DNA of 64,000 bases from Methanosarcina sp. GTDB taxonomy: Archaea; Halobacteriota; Methanosarcinia; Methanosarcinales; Methanosarcinaceae. Of this stretch, positions 19,048 through 28,547 are shown piece by piece. Position 1 is the first letter of the stretch. Each line of letters begins with the position of its first letter. The stretch is taken from NCBI GenBank assembly GCA_003164755.1, contig PLUB01000073.1:89172-153171 (forward strand), in the 5' to 3' direction. Below the pieces are notes generated by a model, which did no database searches, had not been told where the DNA came from, and was given only the letters and a program-made list of their open reading frames with translations. Made by a program: the position numbers and the translations under genes.

Positions 19048-21189
19048 ACAATTATAGGTTAAATGGGATTGAGTTTTCAGTTTAACTGTCTAAGTCTTAT
19101 TTTTAAGAAATTTATAGGTGGTATATTAATAATAAGTTAATTTTGATACAGACAAGTTACATACTTGCTTTTTCTTTTTCTGCGTGGTTTAGTTTTTGGT
19201 TCCCTGCATGCAAGTGCTCAGAAAAAGAGTGAATTTGAACAAGGTGTATTGCTAGGATGAAAATATCAACCATCTCTATGAGACACGAAATACTCACATC
19301 TGATTAAAGAATCAGTTAACGTTAAGTTGACTACCACATTCATTTTAGATCTCTGATCGCATTTACTTCCAAGTGATGTCAAAAGTAAATGTGGCAAATT
19401 AACACTAGAATCAATTATTCTAACAATTTTAAATATCCAGGTGAAAAACCTGGCTACATAAAAATTCCATTATTGTTGAAGACTTCGATAAGCCCTCATA
19501 TTTCGTAGTATATTTATATATAATATATATATTATTCATCAAAATTAGAGGTTTATTGGAATCCTCTATTATTTTGTCAAACTCTTTTGCTTTTTTATCG
19601 TTTACTGGGAATTTGAAATGTTAGTTCTAGCTTTTTTCTTTAACTCAATCATTTTTTTTCTATATTATTCATTTTTGCTTCCACCATTATATTTTTCATA
19701 TTCACTAAGAAGGCCTAAATCACAGAATTTGTTCAGATTGAATCATTGGTTTTGTTCCTGTTAATTGTTCATGCTGAAAGTTTATCTCCCACTTTCATGT
19801 ATATTCACAAATCAAAATTTATTTAGTTTCCTTGAATTATTGATCAAATCTAAAAAAACGAGTATATCCCCAATTTTTGGGAAAATGTAGGTAGAATCTA
19901 GTGTTTAAGATTTTCAATAATTCACAGACACACGACAAACATATTTTTCAGGTCCTTTTTAAGTTACATTTAAGTGAAATTTCTAAAGAAGTATATATTT
20001 AGCCTTTTCCAAGATATAATAAAACAACTGCTGTGTAGTAACTTTATTTTATGTGGAATTTTAGATGAACTAGCCTACTAATAAATATTTTCAAAATCAA
20101 CATGCAGAGATTTTTTTGAATCTAACCGGAAAACGCAGGAATGACTGAATCAGCTGTTTGAAGACTAAATGCCTATGTAAAAATGGGGAAGCAATTGTAT
20201 TTACTCTATTGTTGCTTCAAGGAAGAAGAAAACAAGCTTGTGGTCACTACTGACAAGCTATGAATCAATAAAAAGAATGTTTAGATAAACATTAAAACAG
20301 AATGCTTGGTATAAGTGCAAAGATCGAGAAGGAAAACGAAGCAGAAGAGGAAGGATCTATTTATAAGGAAGGAAAATATACTGGTTTTTTCCGAGCTTGC
20401 CACCTGCCAATCATCTTTAAAATGGTGGAAGCACTTCAAAAATTGGAAATCGCATCCTGAAGATAACACTTCCAAAAATGAAGTTTGAAGAGATTGCAAA
20501 AAATACAGATCTAACAATATTCGACAGCTTATAGCTAATTTTCGATGTAGTCTGAATTTTATTTACGAAAAGAAATGAGAAGATTATTAAGTATTTCAAT
20601 AAACTTTTGATTATCACAATTTATAGATACCATCTATGAGAATATGAAGAAATTAAAAAGTTTATTTAAATTTCCTTAAATATTTAAAATATTTTTATCC
20701 GATGGATTCTTAAAATGTGTTATTTCCTCTCTCTTACAGATTGCTGAGATCTGTGATTTTACAGCAAAATCAGCAAAATGGCGAATAGACCATAACAACT
20801 TGAAAGTATCATTTAGACTTTTTTTGTCATTGTACGCATAACGAAGCCTTCACAAAAAACGAAAAATAAACTAATGAAATTATAACTGTGAGAGAACTAT
20901 TTTCCAATTTCTATATCTATATCAATTGGCAGCTTATAATGAATATTTATTTTATTTGTGCACATATTGGTAAAAACCTTTTTTAGCAAGTTGGAGTATA
21001 TTTAATATCATGGGTAGTAAAGATAACGACCAATTAGAGAATGTAAGTTCAAGTTTAATTTTTTTTATAACTATTATTGCAATAGCATTAAGCTTTTTAG
21101 GGATAATTGTATCTATGAAATAACTTATTTTCACAAGGTAATAAATGCAAACATTTATCCAATTATTTACGAAATGAAATACCCTTCTC
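19048..21189. other. gene-poor spacer
   Basis: No convincing gene. It holds a family A repeat at 19478. Short ORFs at 20281-20617 and 20952-21251 have neither ribosome sites nor recognisable motifs. Confidence 0.3.
19478..19574 (+). repeat. dispersed repeat family A copy
   Basis: Ends GAAGACTTCGATAAGCCCTC and AGAGGTTTATTGGAATCCTC are inverted, around a TATA-rich centre. Confidence 0.6.
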
Positions 21190-21191
21190 AG

Positions 21192-21346
21192 TCGGGTTGA
21201 TACCATCTGAGGAAGGGGCTTCCTTTGAGTAATTCCTTCATCTGTTCTCAAATTTCAGATCCATCGAAAATTCTGTATTGTCGAAGATTATCAACAAATT
21301 GTTGATAGCTTGTCCACAAAGTATTTTGTGATAGGAAACGTAACAT
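21192..21346 (-). repeat. inverted partner of the repeat at 23350 (family G)
   Basis: The reverse complement is almost identical over ~150 bp to 23350-23508, including TATCAACAATTTGTTGATAA, ATTTTCGATGGATCTG and ACTCAAAGGAAGCCCC. The two copies face each other across mfnB, 2 kb apart. Confidence 0.8.
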
Positions 21347-21542
21347 AATAATTATAAAATTATTTCGATACCTATAATATTGTTCCCGCAATCACAAATC
21401 ATAACAAGCTTCAAAGAAGGTATATCATGGATTTTCCCACAATAACAACATTTATTAGTTGTTTGTTTTTAGTAATTCTTATTACACTTTTACCTACAAA
21501 TTTTGCTTTATAGGTAAGAATTGAACAAATCTACCTAGTTTT

Positions 21543-21810
21543 CTAGATCCCGAGTAGAACTATTTTGACCGTTATTTTGTTTCGTCTTTTTTCCTTTTTA
21601 CCATCTTTTACTTTAGGTTGAGTCATTTGTACACACTAAGGTCACCTACTATGATAGTTTTAGCTCTAGTGTTTTCAACCATAGTTTTGGAAAGTTTGTG
21701 TTGGAAATCTTTAACTTGATTTGCTTTTTTTCTACCCATTTTTGTAACTGCTTTAGCTATTTTCAGGTATCTCTTACTTTTTGTAGAAAGTTTATTAACT
21801 GGAAAACGAA
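21543..21810 (-). pseudogene. TnpB (IS200/IS605 OrfB) fragment
   Basis: The minus strand encodes SKRYLKIAKAVTKMGRKKAN, then FQHKLSKTMVENTRAKTIIV and GDLSVYK. This is the central TnpB segment preceding the catalytic RuvC 'E' region ('..DFLHKLS..LV....TIV.EDL'). A one-base shift after VYK would join to MTQPKVKDGKK. The N-terminal bundle, the zinc finger and most RuvC residues are absent. No TnpA is adjacent. Confidence 0.7.
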
Positions 21811-21836
21811 ATAAATTGGACATACGAAGGTAATTG

Positions 21837-22080
21837 GTATCATAGCAAGGAAAATTGCAACAATTATATAGTATCTTATTACAAATTTCAAGATGTACTA
21901 AGATGAAATAAAATATCAAAAGCGAAGAATTAAAGAGGAGGAAGTTTGTTGAGCCTGAGATGTTCTCGGATGATAAAAGTATATAAATAATTAGCTAAAT
22001 AATCGTAATTGTGGGAACAGAGGATAGTGTAAGTACTTGAGAGGATCCCTCATGTACTTTCATACCAAAAATAAATATTC
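21837..22080 (+). repeat. dispersed repeat family D copy
   Basis: Starts at ATCATAGCAAGGAAAATTG and ends at CATGTACTTTCATACCAAAA, 41 bp before the mfnB start. The internal ORF present in the copy at 28276 is broken here. It may now supply upstream sequence for mfnB. Confidence 0.6.
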
Positions 22081-22121
22081 ATTATAATGATTCTAATTCC
22101 ACACTTTGTTAGAGGATTTCT

Positions 22122-22829
22122 ATGAAACTACTTGTAAGTCCAATGAATAAAGAGGAAGCCATCATAGTTTCAAGAGGAGGTGCTGATATTGTGGATGTCA
22201 AAAACCCAATTGAAGGTTCCCTTGGAGCCAATTTCCCATGGATAATTAAAGATATAAAAGAAGCTGTAAATGGAAGACAGCCGATAAGCGCAACAATAGG
22301 AGATTTTCATTACAAACCCGGGACTGCTTCCCTTGCAGCGTTAGGAGCAGCAGTTGCAGGAGCAGACTATATTAAGGTGGGCCTTTACGATATTCAGACT
22401 CAAGCACAAGCATTCGAGCTTCTTATAAACCTAATAAGAGCTGTGAAGGACTATGACTCAACAAAGAAGATAGTTGCCTCAGGATATTCAGATTATAAAC
22501 GCATTAATTCGATTTCTCCATTATCTCTTTCCGAAGTTGCGGCAAAGGTTAGTGCAGATGTAGTCATGGTAGATACTGCAATCAAGGATGGAAAATCTAC
22601 TTTTGAATTCATGGATGAGAAAGGACTTAAAAGGTTCACTGACATTGCTCATGAATATGGACTTGAAAATGCAATTGCTGGTTCCCTGAAATTCGATGAC
22701 CTCCCGGTGCTTGAAAGAATAGGACCTGACATCATTGGTGTTAGAAGTATGGTTTGTGGAGGGAACAGAAGAACTACAATTCAGCAAAAACTGGTGGAAA
22801 GGCTCGTAGCTGAGTGCCATAACTTATAA
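22122..22829 (+). CDS. mfnB: (5-formylfuran-3-yl)methyl phosphate synthase
   Basis: The 235-residue TIM-barrel enzyme condenses two glyceraldehyde 3-phosphate molecules to 4-(hydroxymethyl)-2-furancarboxaldehyde phosphate, the furan precursor of methanofuran. The catalytic positions described for the methanococcal enzyme fall exactly right: Lys27 (DIVDVKNP), Lys85 (ADYIKVG), Asp151 and Lys155 (VDTAIKDG). The C-terminal IGVRSMVCGGNRR forms a phosphate site. Length is standard. Flanked by a family D repeat upstream, by inverted family G copies on both sides, and by no other methanofuran gene. Confidence 0.95.
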   Translation: MKLLVSPMNKEEAIIVSRGGADIVDVKNPIEGSLGANFPWIIKDIKEAVNGRQPISATIGDFHYKPGTASLAALGAAVAGADYIKVGLYDIQTQAQAFELLINLIRAVKDYDSTKKIVASGYSDYKRINSISPLSLSEVAAKVSADVVMVDTAIKDGKSTFEFMDEKGLKRFTDIAHEYGLENAIAGSLKFDDLPVLERIGPDIIGVRSMVCGGNRRTTIQQKLVERLVAECHNL

Positions 22830-23144
22830 TTTTTGTAAATCCGCTTGGAACTGAAATTTGGTGCGGACATTTCTTTCAGGCATGCTGGCTGAATATATTT
22901 ATCCAGAAGTAACTATTATCATAATCGTTATTATTATTAGAATTATTTTTATTCTTATTTTATGTTATTTTTTGGTCATATATCGGATTACTCTGAGAAC
23001 TTTTTATTGGTTTTATCTTTGAGTTATTAACTTACTTTTACATATTGAGAATTCTATTATTATTTGGAAAGGGATTGAAATTATTTTTGATATTGGCCCT
23101 TAGAATTTTGTTGCTGGAATCAAAGTCTCGGTGTCCATCCAGCT
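22830..23144. other. spacer after mfnB
   Basis: AT-rich, with long T and A/T runs at 22915-22975 that could end the mfnB transcript. Nothing else seen. Confidence 0.3.
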
Positions 23145-23285
23145 GCAAGAAACGTGGTATGTTCGTGCCAACGCTCTGGATATGAGGGAATTATTCAAAA
23201 TAAAATATCTCAGAGTGTTTTGATAAACCTCTGATTTTTACGGGTCATAGATATACAATTTATGGGCATATGAGAACAGTTCTTT
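23145..23285 (+). repeat. dispersed repeat family A copy with extended left flank
   Basis: GTGGTATGTTCGTGCCAACG, GCTCTGGATATGAGGGAATT and ACCTCTGATTTTTACGGGTC match 2575-2700. The right inverted end is missing here. Confidence 0.6.
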
Positions 23286-23349
23286 CCACTCTGCCCCTGG
23301 ATGAATCTGAAGATATTGTGTACAGATTTTGGTTATAATCTCTAAAATA

Positions 23350-23508
23350 TTACGCTACTTTTCCTATCACAAAATGCCTTATAGACAGGCTATCAACAAT
23401 TTGTTGATAATCTTCGACAATACAGAATTTTCGATGGATCTGAAATTTGAGAACAGATGAAGGAATTACTCAAAGGAAGCCCCTTCCTCAGAGTGTATCA
23501 ACCCGAAA
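23350..23508 (+). repeat. inverted partner of the repeat at 21192 (family G)
   Basis: About 150 bp near-identical to the reverse complement of 21192-21346. One frame reads LRTDEGITQRKPLPQ in both copies, so it may derive from a coding sequence of a mobile element, but I cannot name it. Confidence 0.8.
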
Positions 23509-23840
23509 GGGAGGGGGAGTTCACGTTCTATAGAAAGCATGTGGATTAGCATGTGAAGATAAAGAGGTATTAAATGTAAAAATATACCTGCAAGAGAGGT
23601 AAAAATTACGAAATCAAACCGTACATTAAAGGATCTACTGACATTTAGGTGATTCAAAACATCAATCTACTAAAAATAGATTCCCAAATAATTATTACTT
23701 TTTTATCTCTTCGACAGCCCTCTTTTTTCAGAAAAATAATAATTATAATTCCCCCTTATGAAAGCAGAGGCATCTGTAAATCTTGATTGTATTTATATAA
23801 TCTCTTTAGTAACTATTCATTCAGTTAAAAACAATATCAT

Positions 23841-24009
23841 AGATATCTTTACTAAAATTCAATGAGCAAGTTTCGTCAGGCTGATTTTATTTAACTGTCG
23901 GTTATTGACCATGTTTTTTATTTTCCAATCAATTAGTAATCGGAAGAATCTATTGCATCAAAATAGATATCTCCAAAATTATTTTTTTTATGTAGGATGA
24001 ATAGTTACT
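23841..24009 (+). repeat. dispersed repeat family C copy
   Basis: The clearest copy. ATATCTTTACTAAAATTCAA, GCTGATTTTATTTAACTGTC, ATTGCATCAAAATAGATATC and a GGATGAATAGTTAC end. It stops 14 bp from the 3' end of the minus-strand pseudogene at 24024. Confidence 0.65.
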
Positions 24010-24023
24010 ATATCTCTTCTGTC

Positions 24024-25051
24024 TCATTTCTTACTGATAGCTTTCTCATAGAAACTTATATCAAAGATTTCTTTTTTTGTCAGAGGTTTTTGAGTGTAAT
24101 TCAGCCCATATAGAACATTCGATAAATCGACAGTTGAGTTTTCAATAAGTTCAGGATCTGTAATCAGTTCTCCATCCCATTCTTTAAGAGATGTTTTTAC
24201 AGTTTCAAGATCCTCTGAAGTTTTATTTGAAAAAATCTGAGCAGCTTCGTCATTTTTCGCCTTGGTATATTCCGTTGCTTTAATATGCGTCTTTACAATC
24301 TGCTCTACAATATCCGGATGGTCTCGGATAAGTTTTCCGCTTATCAAAAGCACACATCAGACGTGATTAGGTTCCATCTGTCCAGATTGTACGATGATGC
24401 GCCCATTATCTGCCTTTTCTACACTTGTTGGGGAGGGGTGAGGCAGGAAGACGGAGTCTACCTTTTTGGCTGAAATAACGCTTACGGTGTCTCATGCTGC
24501 TGCCATTCCAACGATTGTTACATCTTTCTCAGGGTCAATTCCGTTTTCCTTGAGCCATTTTCTCAATAGCGTATTCTGAATTGATCCTGGGGGATAGGTA
24601 GCTATTTTTAATCCCTTTAAGTCTTGAGGACCTGTATACTTGTATTCTGGCCTTAGAACGAGACTTGAACCATTTATCTGTACAGGCACAACAATCTTTG
24701 CGTCAAGACCCTGGCTAAGGGCTGTAACAGCAGGAGCTGCTCCAACATAAGCTACGTCCAGATCTCCAGCCATCATGGCCTGCATTTCTGGTGGGCCTGT
24801 CTGGAATACATATTCTTTGATACCCTTAACTCCGTAAGGCGCAAGATCTGCTTGCCACCATCCTTTTTCATCTGCAACCACAAATGCAATATGATGGGTA
24901 CTTGGCTGATGGCCTATTCTCAGTTCCGTAATTGCAGATGCTCTTTGAACTCTGCTCCCATTGTTGGATACGTTTCCTTTATCGGATACACAGCCAGATA
25001 CGAAGACAGATGTTACCAGTAATAAAACGAGTATAGTTCATTTTTTTTCAA
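24024..25051 (-). pseudogene. ABC transporter substrate-binding lipoprotein (NitT/TauT/SsuA type), inactivated
   Basis: One frame on the minus strand encodes a ~340-residue lipoprotein: hydrophobic TILVLLLVTSVFVSGC with a lipobox, then ELRIGHQPSTHHIAF, an AGDLDVAYVGAAPAVTAL segment, DLKGLKIATYPPGSIQNTLL, VDSVFLPHPSP, and a C-terminal helix-rich part. It resembles periplasmic-type binding proteins for sulfonates, nitrate or taurine. In-frame TGA codons occur at 24492-24494 and 24357-24359, and the start region is broken too (a TGA follows the run of eight A). Homologous positions suggest the second TGA replaced a Cys codon. No permease or ATPase gene is nearby. Confidence 0.85.
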
Positions 25052-25072
25052 AGTTTCACCTTGTGAAATTTA

Positions 25073-25178
25073 TAGAGGATTGTCGATAAACTCTAAATTT
25101 TGTCATTTGCTTATAAATTGTGCATAAAAACTCGTGATAATCAGAAGTTTACCTAAATCTTCTATATCATATCCCTTA
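25073..25178 (+). repeat. dispersed repeat family A copy
   Basis: AGAGGATTGTCGATAAACTC at the left and GAAGTTTACCTAAATCTTC at the right are inverted ends; ACTCGTGATAATCAG resembles the copies at 37992 and 52304. It lies in the promoter side of the dead binding-protein gene. Confidence 0.55.
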
Positions 25179-25650
25179 ATTGATGATAATACTATATCTC
25201 GAGCGTTTCTCTTGCAAATTTCATAATATCGGATGGCATACTTTGGAAAACTCTTATAGTGTCTTTGATAGCTCTAAAAACAAGGAATCGCAATCTATTA
25301 GCAATCAATTCATGGGATCTCTTGCCCAGTTATTTTAATTTTTGGCGTTAGCCAGATGAGACTAGAGGTATAATTTAAAGCATGTTTGAACTATATCCCA
25401 AGATTCAGTGATTTTTATATTTTTGATAAAAATGTCGAATTTCAGGAAGAATCATTCTTTAAGTGAATTCATTATTCGACATCCACATACATCAATACAT
25501 AGATAGTTTTCAAAAGGTTGCAACGAAATTTTATAAGTTCATTCTTTTAATATTTACGTGATTGAGCCGGAAAACAGTGGCAGTAATCAATTAATTGTCA
25601 ATATCTAAATAATACTGAGATCACATATAATTGAATTTATTCATCAAACG

Positions 25651-25735
25651 GGCTTTGCACTAAAAGTCCCTTTTACACCTAAAGTCTTGAACCTGCACCT
25701 AAAGTAGGGGAAAAATGGGACTTTGGGTGCAAAGC
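25651..25735 (+). repeat. 85-bp palindromic repeat family B copy
   Basis: GGCTTTGCACTAAAAGTCCC opens and GGGACTTTGGGTGCAAAGC closes the element; two further units, ACACCTAAAGTC and GCACCTAAAGTA, sit inside. Confidence 0.75.
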
Positions 25736-25805
25736 TCATTAGCAGTGTAAGTTCTTCATTTTTAATTTTACATTTATCACTGGATTCATAAGTGAATAAT
25801 TTTTT

Positions 25806-25898
25806 AGAGGATTTCAAAAACTTGTGATTTTAAACAGTCATTTATATACTATTTATATAGATAGGAACTAATTTAGGGGTTTATCGAAGTCCTCTTAA
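25806..25898 (+). repeat. dispersed repeat family A copy
   Basis: AGAGGATTTCAAAAACTTGT and GGGGTTTATCGAAGTCCTCT are the inverted ends; the second is among the best-preserved right ends in the window. Confidence 0.6.
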
Positions 25899-25944
25899 GA
25901 TCTAGATGACAATTTACTGATTAGTTTTGGAACGGTCTTGAAAA

Positions 25945-25980
25945 CCAAAATTATAACAAAAATCCTGCCCAAAATAATGA
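25945..25980 (+). repeat. left arm of an inverted pair around the thioredoxin/CcdA genes
   Basis: The reverse complement matches 28185-28217 with about three differences in 36 bases (shared core ATTTTGGGCAGGA..TTTGTTATAA). The arms enclose 2.2 kb. Confidence 0.65.
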
Positions 25981-26514
25981 TCTGGTCAATGTTCAAAAAA
26001 AGTAAGGGTAAGTATTATTTTTCTATTTATTTGAGCCTGTTATTGAAGAATTTCATATCTACATTTATTTCTATAAAATAGCAAATATCAAGAAATTATG
26101 GGAAAGGGAATAACATTTCGGAAGAACCCATTTTAATACAATGTATTAAAATTTAACTTCGCATTTACAGTAAATCTGGAGTACGGCCAATTATATCTAT
26201 CAACGATACTAAATAATTAAGGTGATATGGTCAGTGAACTGACTGTTTATATACCATAAATTGAGTTATTTTTCATTGCATTTATCAACGACTCCACTGC
26301 TTTTAATAATTTTTGAATATTCTTCTGATTTGCAGAAAATGTTTTAAGGACTGAAGAGATTCGAAAAAACTGTATATACGCGCATTAAATTATTCAAAAG
26401 TTAATGAAATCCGAGATTCTGCAAATGTAGATAGATGTATTATTTGGTTACATTTTACCCACTATTATTCATTGAAAGTTAGATTTTTTTTTAAGCTACT
26501 CCCATATTGAGAAA

Positions 26515-26562
26515 AATATATGTCATTCTTGAGTACACTTACAGAAAGTGGTTGAAATTATA
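26515..26562 (+). repeat. family E repeat copy (diverged)
   Basis: ATGTCATTCTTGAGTACACT followed by TACAGAAAGTGGTTG is a diverged version of the motif at 48841 and 51944. Confidence 0.4.
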
Positions 26563-26818
26563 TTGAATTACTTACCTGTTTTATATTTTTAATTTTAGAT
26601 TCCTATTTACTTGTTGCGTTTCTTTTATTTGGTAACACAAGAATATTATTCATCTTTGAGACTGATAAGCAGAGAAATTTGATTTTTGTCCTATGTTTTT
26701 CATTAAGTAGATATTTTAGCTGCATTATTAATTATATCAGTCGAATTTTAAACAACTATGGAAAATTATTAATACAGAAGAGACAAAGAATTACAACACA
26801 AACTTTGACGCTGAGAAT

Positions 26819-27328
26819 ATGAATAAATTTAGTATACTGTTAATCCTACTGGCAGTTGTGCTCTTTACGGCCGGATGTACTGAAGAGGTCATGAAAAACG
26901 CCACAAGCCTCCAGAATACTTCTGAAAAAAATCATGTTGTCGAAGCAACCCAACTGGAGCAGATAAACGAATCTCTTCAAAAAGGACCAGTTCTTTTAAA
27001 AATCGGAGCTGATTGGTGTGGGGCATGCCAGGAAATGAAGCCAATACTTAGTGAACTGGCACAAGAATATGACGGGAAAGCAACGATAATGTCTGTAGAT
27101 GCAGACAACAGCTTTGAATTTGCAAACTATTTCGTAATAAACTCTATTCCAGACTCCTCTGTAATAGTAGGTATTGAAAACGGAAAATATGTTTACATTC
27201 AAGAAGATGGAAACATTAGCAATGACAGATTAAGGTCCAGAATTCTCGGAATCAGGGACAAAGAAGAATTCAAAAAAATTCTTGATCTAGCTATCCCAAA
27301 GTCAAGTCTACATAAAAAAATTATGTAG
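26819..27328 (+). CDS. thioredoxin-fold lipoprotein
   Basis: A 169-residue extracytoplasmic thiol-disulfide protein. Residues 1-20 are a lipoprotein signal (hydrophobic LLILLAVVLFTAGC with the lipid-anchored Cys). From ~residue 40 there is a thioredoxin fold with the redox motif WCGAC and flanks (LLKIGADWCGACQEMKPIL), and a family-typical VDADNSFEFANYFVINSIPDSS, where the usual cis-proline loop reads 'SIPD'. It probably reduces disulfides outside the membrane, with electrons passed by the CcdA-like protein encoded 117 bp downstream. Starts at ATG; intact. Confidence 0.88.
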   Translation: MNKFSILLILLAVVLFTAGCTEEVMKNATSLQNTSEKNHVVEATQLEQINESLQKGPVLLKIGADWCGACQEMKPILSELAQEYDGKATIMSVDADNSFEFANYFVINSIPDSSVIVGIENGKYVYIQEDGNISNDRLRSRILGIRDKEEFKKILDLAIPKSSLHKKIM

Positions 27329-27445
27329 CTGACGGACTAACTTCGAAGTCCAGATATATACCAGAAGTTTAAGTTCCTGTGCAACCCATAATTCAGGGTA
27401 AAATACACATTATACCAAAAATAACATACTAAATAGATATGAATC

Positions 27446-28093
27446 ATGTACGAAACTATTCCCCCTCTGACTGCATTTGGCGCAGGAATTCTCAGTGTCC
27501 TGTCCCCGTGCATTTTACCACTTCTGCCCGCTGTACTGGCAACATCCGCCGGGAAAAGCAAAATAAGGCCTCTTGCAATAGTACTTGGAGTCTCAATATC
27601 CTTCATTTTAATGGGGGTGGTAACTTCTATCTTTGGGTCGGCTTTTCAGAGTCATATAGGTCAACTGAAGATTATGGCAGAGATCCTGATCCTCTTAATG
27701 GGTTTTTCATTACTTTTTGAACTGAGCCTATTCAATACCTTTTCAAAGTTCCCTCTTTTTGCAGATATGAATGAAGAAGGGTCTATCTCGGGTCTTTTGC
27801 TTGGGCTTTCCCTCGGAGTGCTTTGGATTCCCTGTATAGGACCAATCCTTGGTTCGATCCTGGCCATGGTTGCTCTGGAAGGAAGCACTTCAAATGGCGC
27901 ATTCACCCTTTCAATTTATTCGTTTGGATTTTCAATACCAATGCTCTTGCTCGCATATTCAGCTCATTTTTCTTCCTCAAAACTCCGCCTCATATCAATG
28001 TATGATGAAATCCTTAAAAAGGTAGCTGGAATGGTTATCATTCTATTTGGGTTTTGGATGGTTTATCATAACCATTTTCGAGGGCTATTTTAA
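27446..28093 (+). CDS. CcdA/DsbD-family membrane thiol-electron transporter
   Basis: A 215-residue protein with about six membrane segments. The two redox cysteines are in place: LSVLSPCILPLLPAVLA in the first helix and LWIPCIGPILGSILA in the fourth, both with the flanking prolines that define the CcdA family. CcdA moves reducing equivalents from cytoplasmic thioredoxin to extracytoplasmic partners. Its obvious partner is the WCGAC lipoprotein just upstream on the same strand. Roles in cytochrome c maturation or in keeping surface proteins reduced are both possible. Confidence 0.88.
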   Translation: MYETIPPLTAFGAGILSVLSPCILPLLPAVLATSAGKSKIRPLAIVLGVSISFILMGVVTSIFGSAFQSHIGQLKIMAEILILLMGFSLLFELSLFNTFSKFPLFADMNEEGSISGLLLGLSLGVLWIPCIGPILGSILAMVALEGSTSNGAFTLSIYSFGFSIPMLLLAYSAHFSSSKLRLISMYDEILKKVAGMVIILFGFWMVYHNHFRGLF

Positions 28094-28184
28094 AAACAAA
28101 TATGAAATTCTTCAAATAAAATTCTCAAATAATTAAAAATGTTCATCCAATAACACTTTTAATTATTTTATCATTGGCTACCTC

Positions 28185-28217
28185 GTTATTTTGGGCAGGA
28201 ATTTTGTTATAATTTTG
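28185..28217 (+). repeat. right arm of the inverted pair around the thioredoxin/CcdA genes
   Basis: Near-perfect reverse complement of 25945-25980. Confidence 0.65.
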
Positions 28218-28275
28218 TAGAAGCATAATTTGTAGCTGAGGATTTAATTTTAGACTTGGATCTGTAGGGCATATT

Positions 28276-28515
28276 AACATCATAGCAAGGAAAATTTTCC
28301 ACAATTATAAGGCATATGATTGCAAATGACGAGATATACGAAGATGAAACAGGGTATACAAAAAACGGAGACGTTCAACAGAGGAAGAGGGTTGAAGTTG
28401 ATACATTCTTGGTTAATAAACGTATAAATTTAATTAGTGAAAAAATTGCAATTCTGAGGAAAGAGATTGTGACCATACATTAGGAAGGTACCCTATGTAC
28501 TTTCATGCCAAAGTA
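28276..28515 (+). repeat. dispersed repeat family D copy
   Basis: From ATCATAGCAAGGAAAATTT to ATGTACTTTCATGCCAAA. Similar in length and layout to the copies at 21837 and 46659; this is the one with an unbroken internal ORF. Confidence 0.65.
28316..28483 (+). CDS. candidate 55-residue protein inside repeat family D
   Basis: An intact ORF from ATG to TAG: MIANDEIYEDETGYTKNGDV, then a basic QQRKRVEVD and an amphipathic ISEKIAILRKEI tail. The copy at 46659 gives a recognisably related MTTNDEIYKDERGSKKG before stops, and the 21837 copy is broken earlier. No ribosome site of normal strength precedes the ATG. It may be the remains of an element gene rather than a host gene. Function unknown. Confidence 0.35.
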   Translation: MIANDEIYEDETGYTKNGDVQQRKRVEVDTFLVNKRINLISEKIAILRKEIVTIH

Positions 28516-28525
28516 TGAGTACTAA

Positions 28526-28547
28526 AAAGTAAGCATATGCTTACTTT
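28526..28547 (-). terminator. perfect 22-bp palindrome followed by T residues at the end of valS
   Basis: Two 11-bp arms (AAAGTAAGCAT and ATGCTTACTTT) meet without a spacer. On the valS strand the palindrome includes the last sense codon and the TAA stop, and is followed by TTTTTAG. This looks like an intrinsic-type terminator or a 3'-end stabilising hairpin. Confidence 0.55.

Larger units (their letters stand above)
25180..26818. other. spacer with repeats B and A and half of an inverted pair
   Basis: Holds the 85-bp repeat at 25651, a family A copy at 25806, the inverted-pair arm at 25945 and a family E copy near 26515. No gene seen. Confidence 0.4.

Noticed and set aside
24024..25051. TGA read as tryptophan or selenocysteine in the binding-protein gene
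   Set aside because: Family pattern suggests Cys at one site and a variable residue at the other, and the start region is damaged as well; a pseudogene is simpler.
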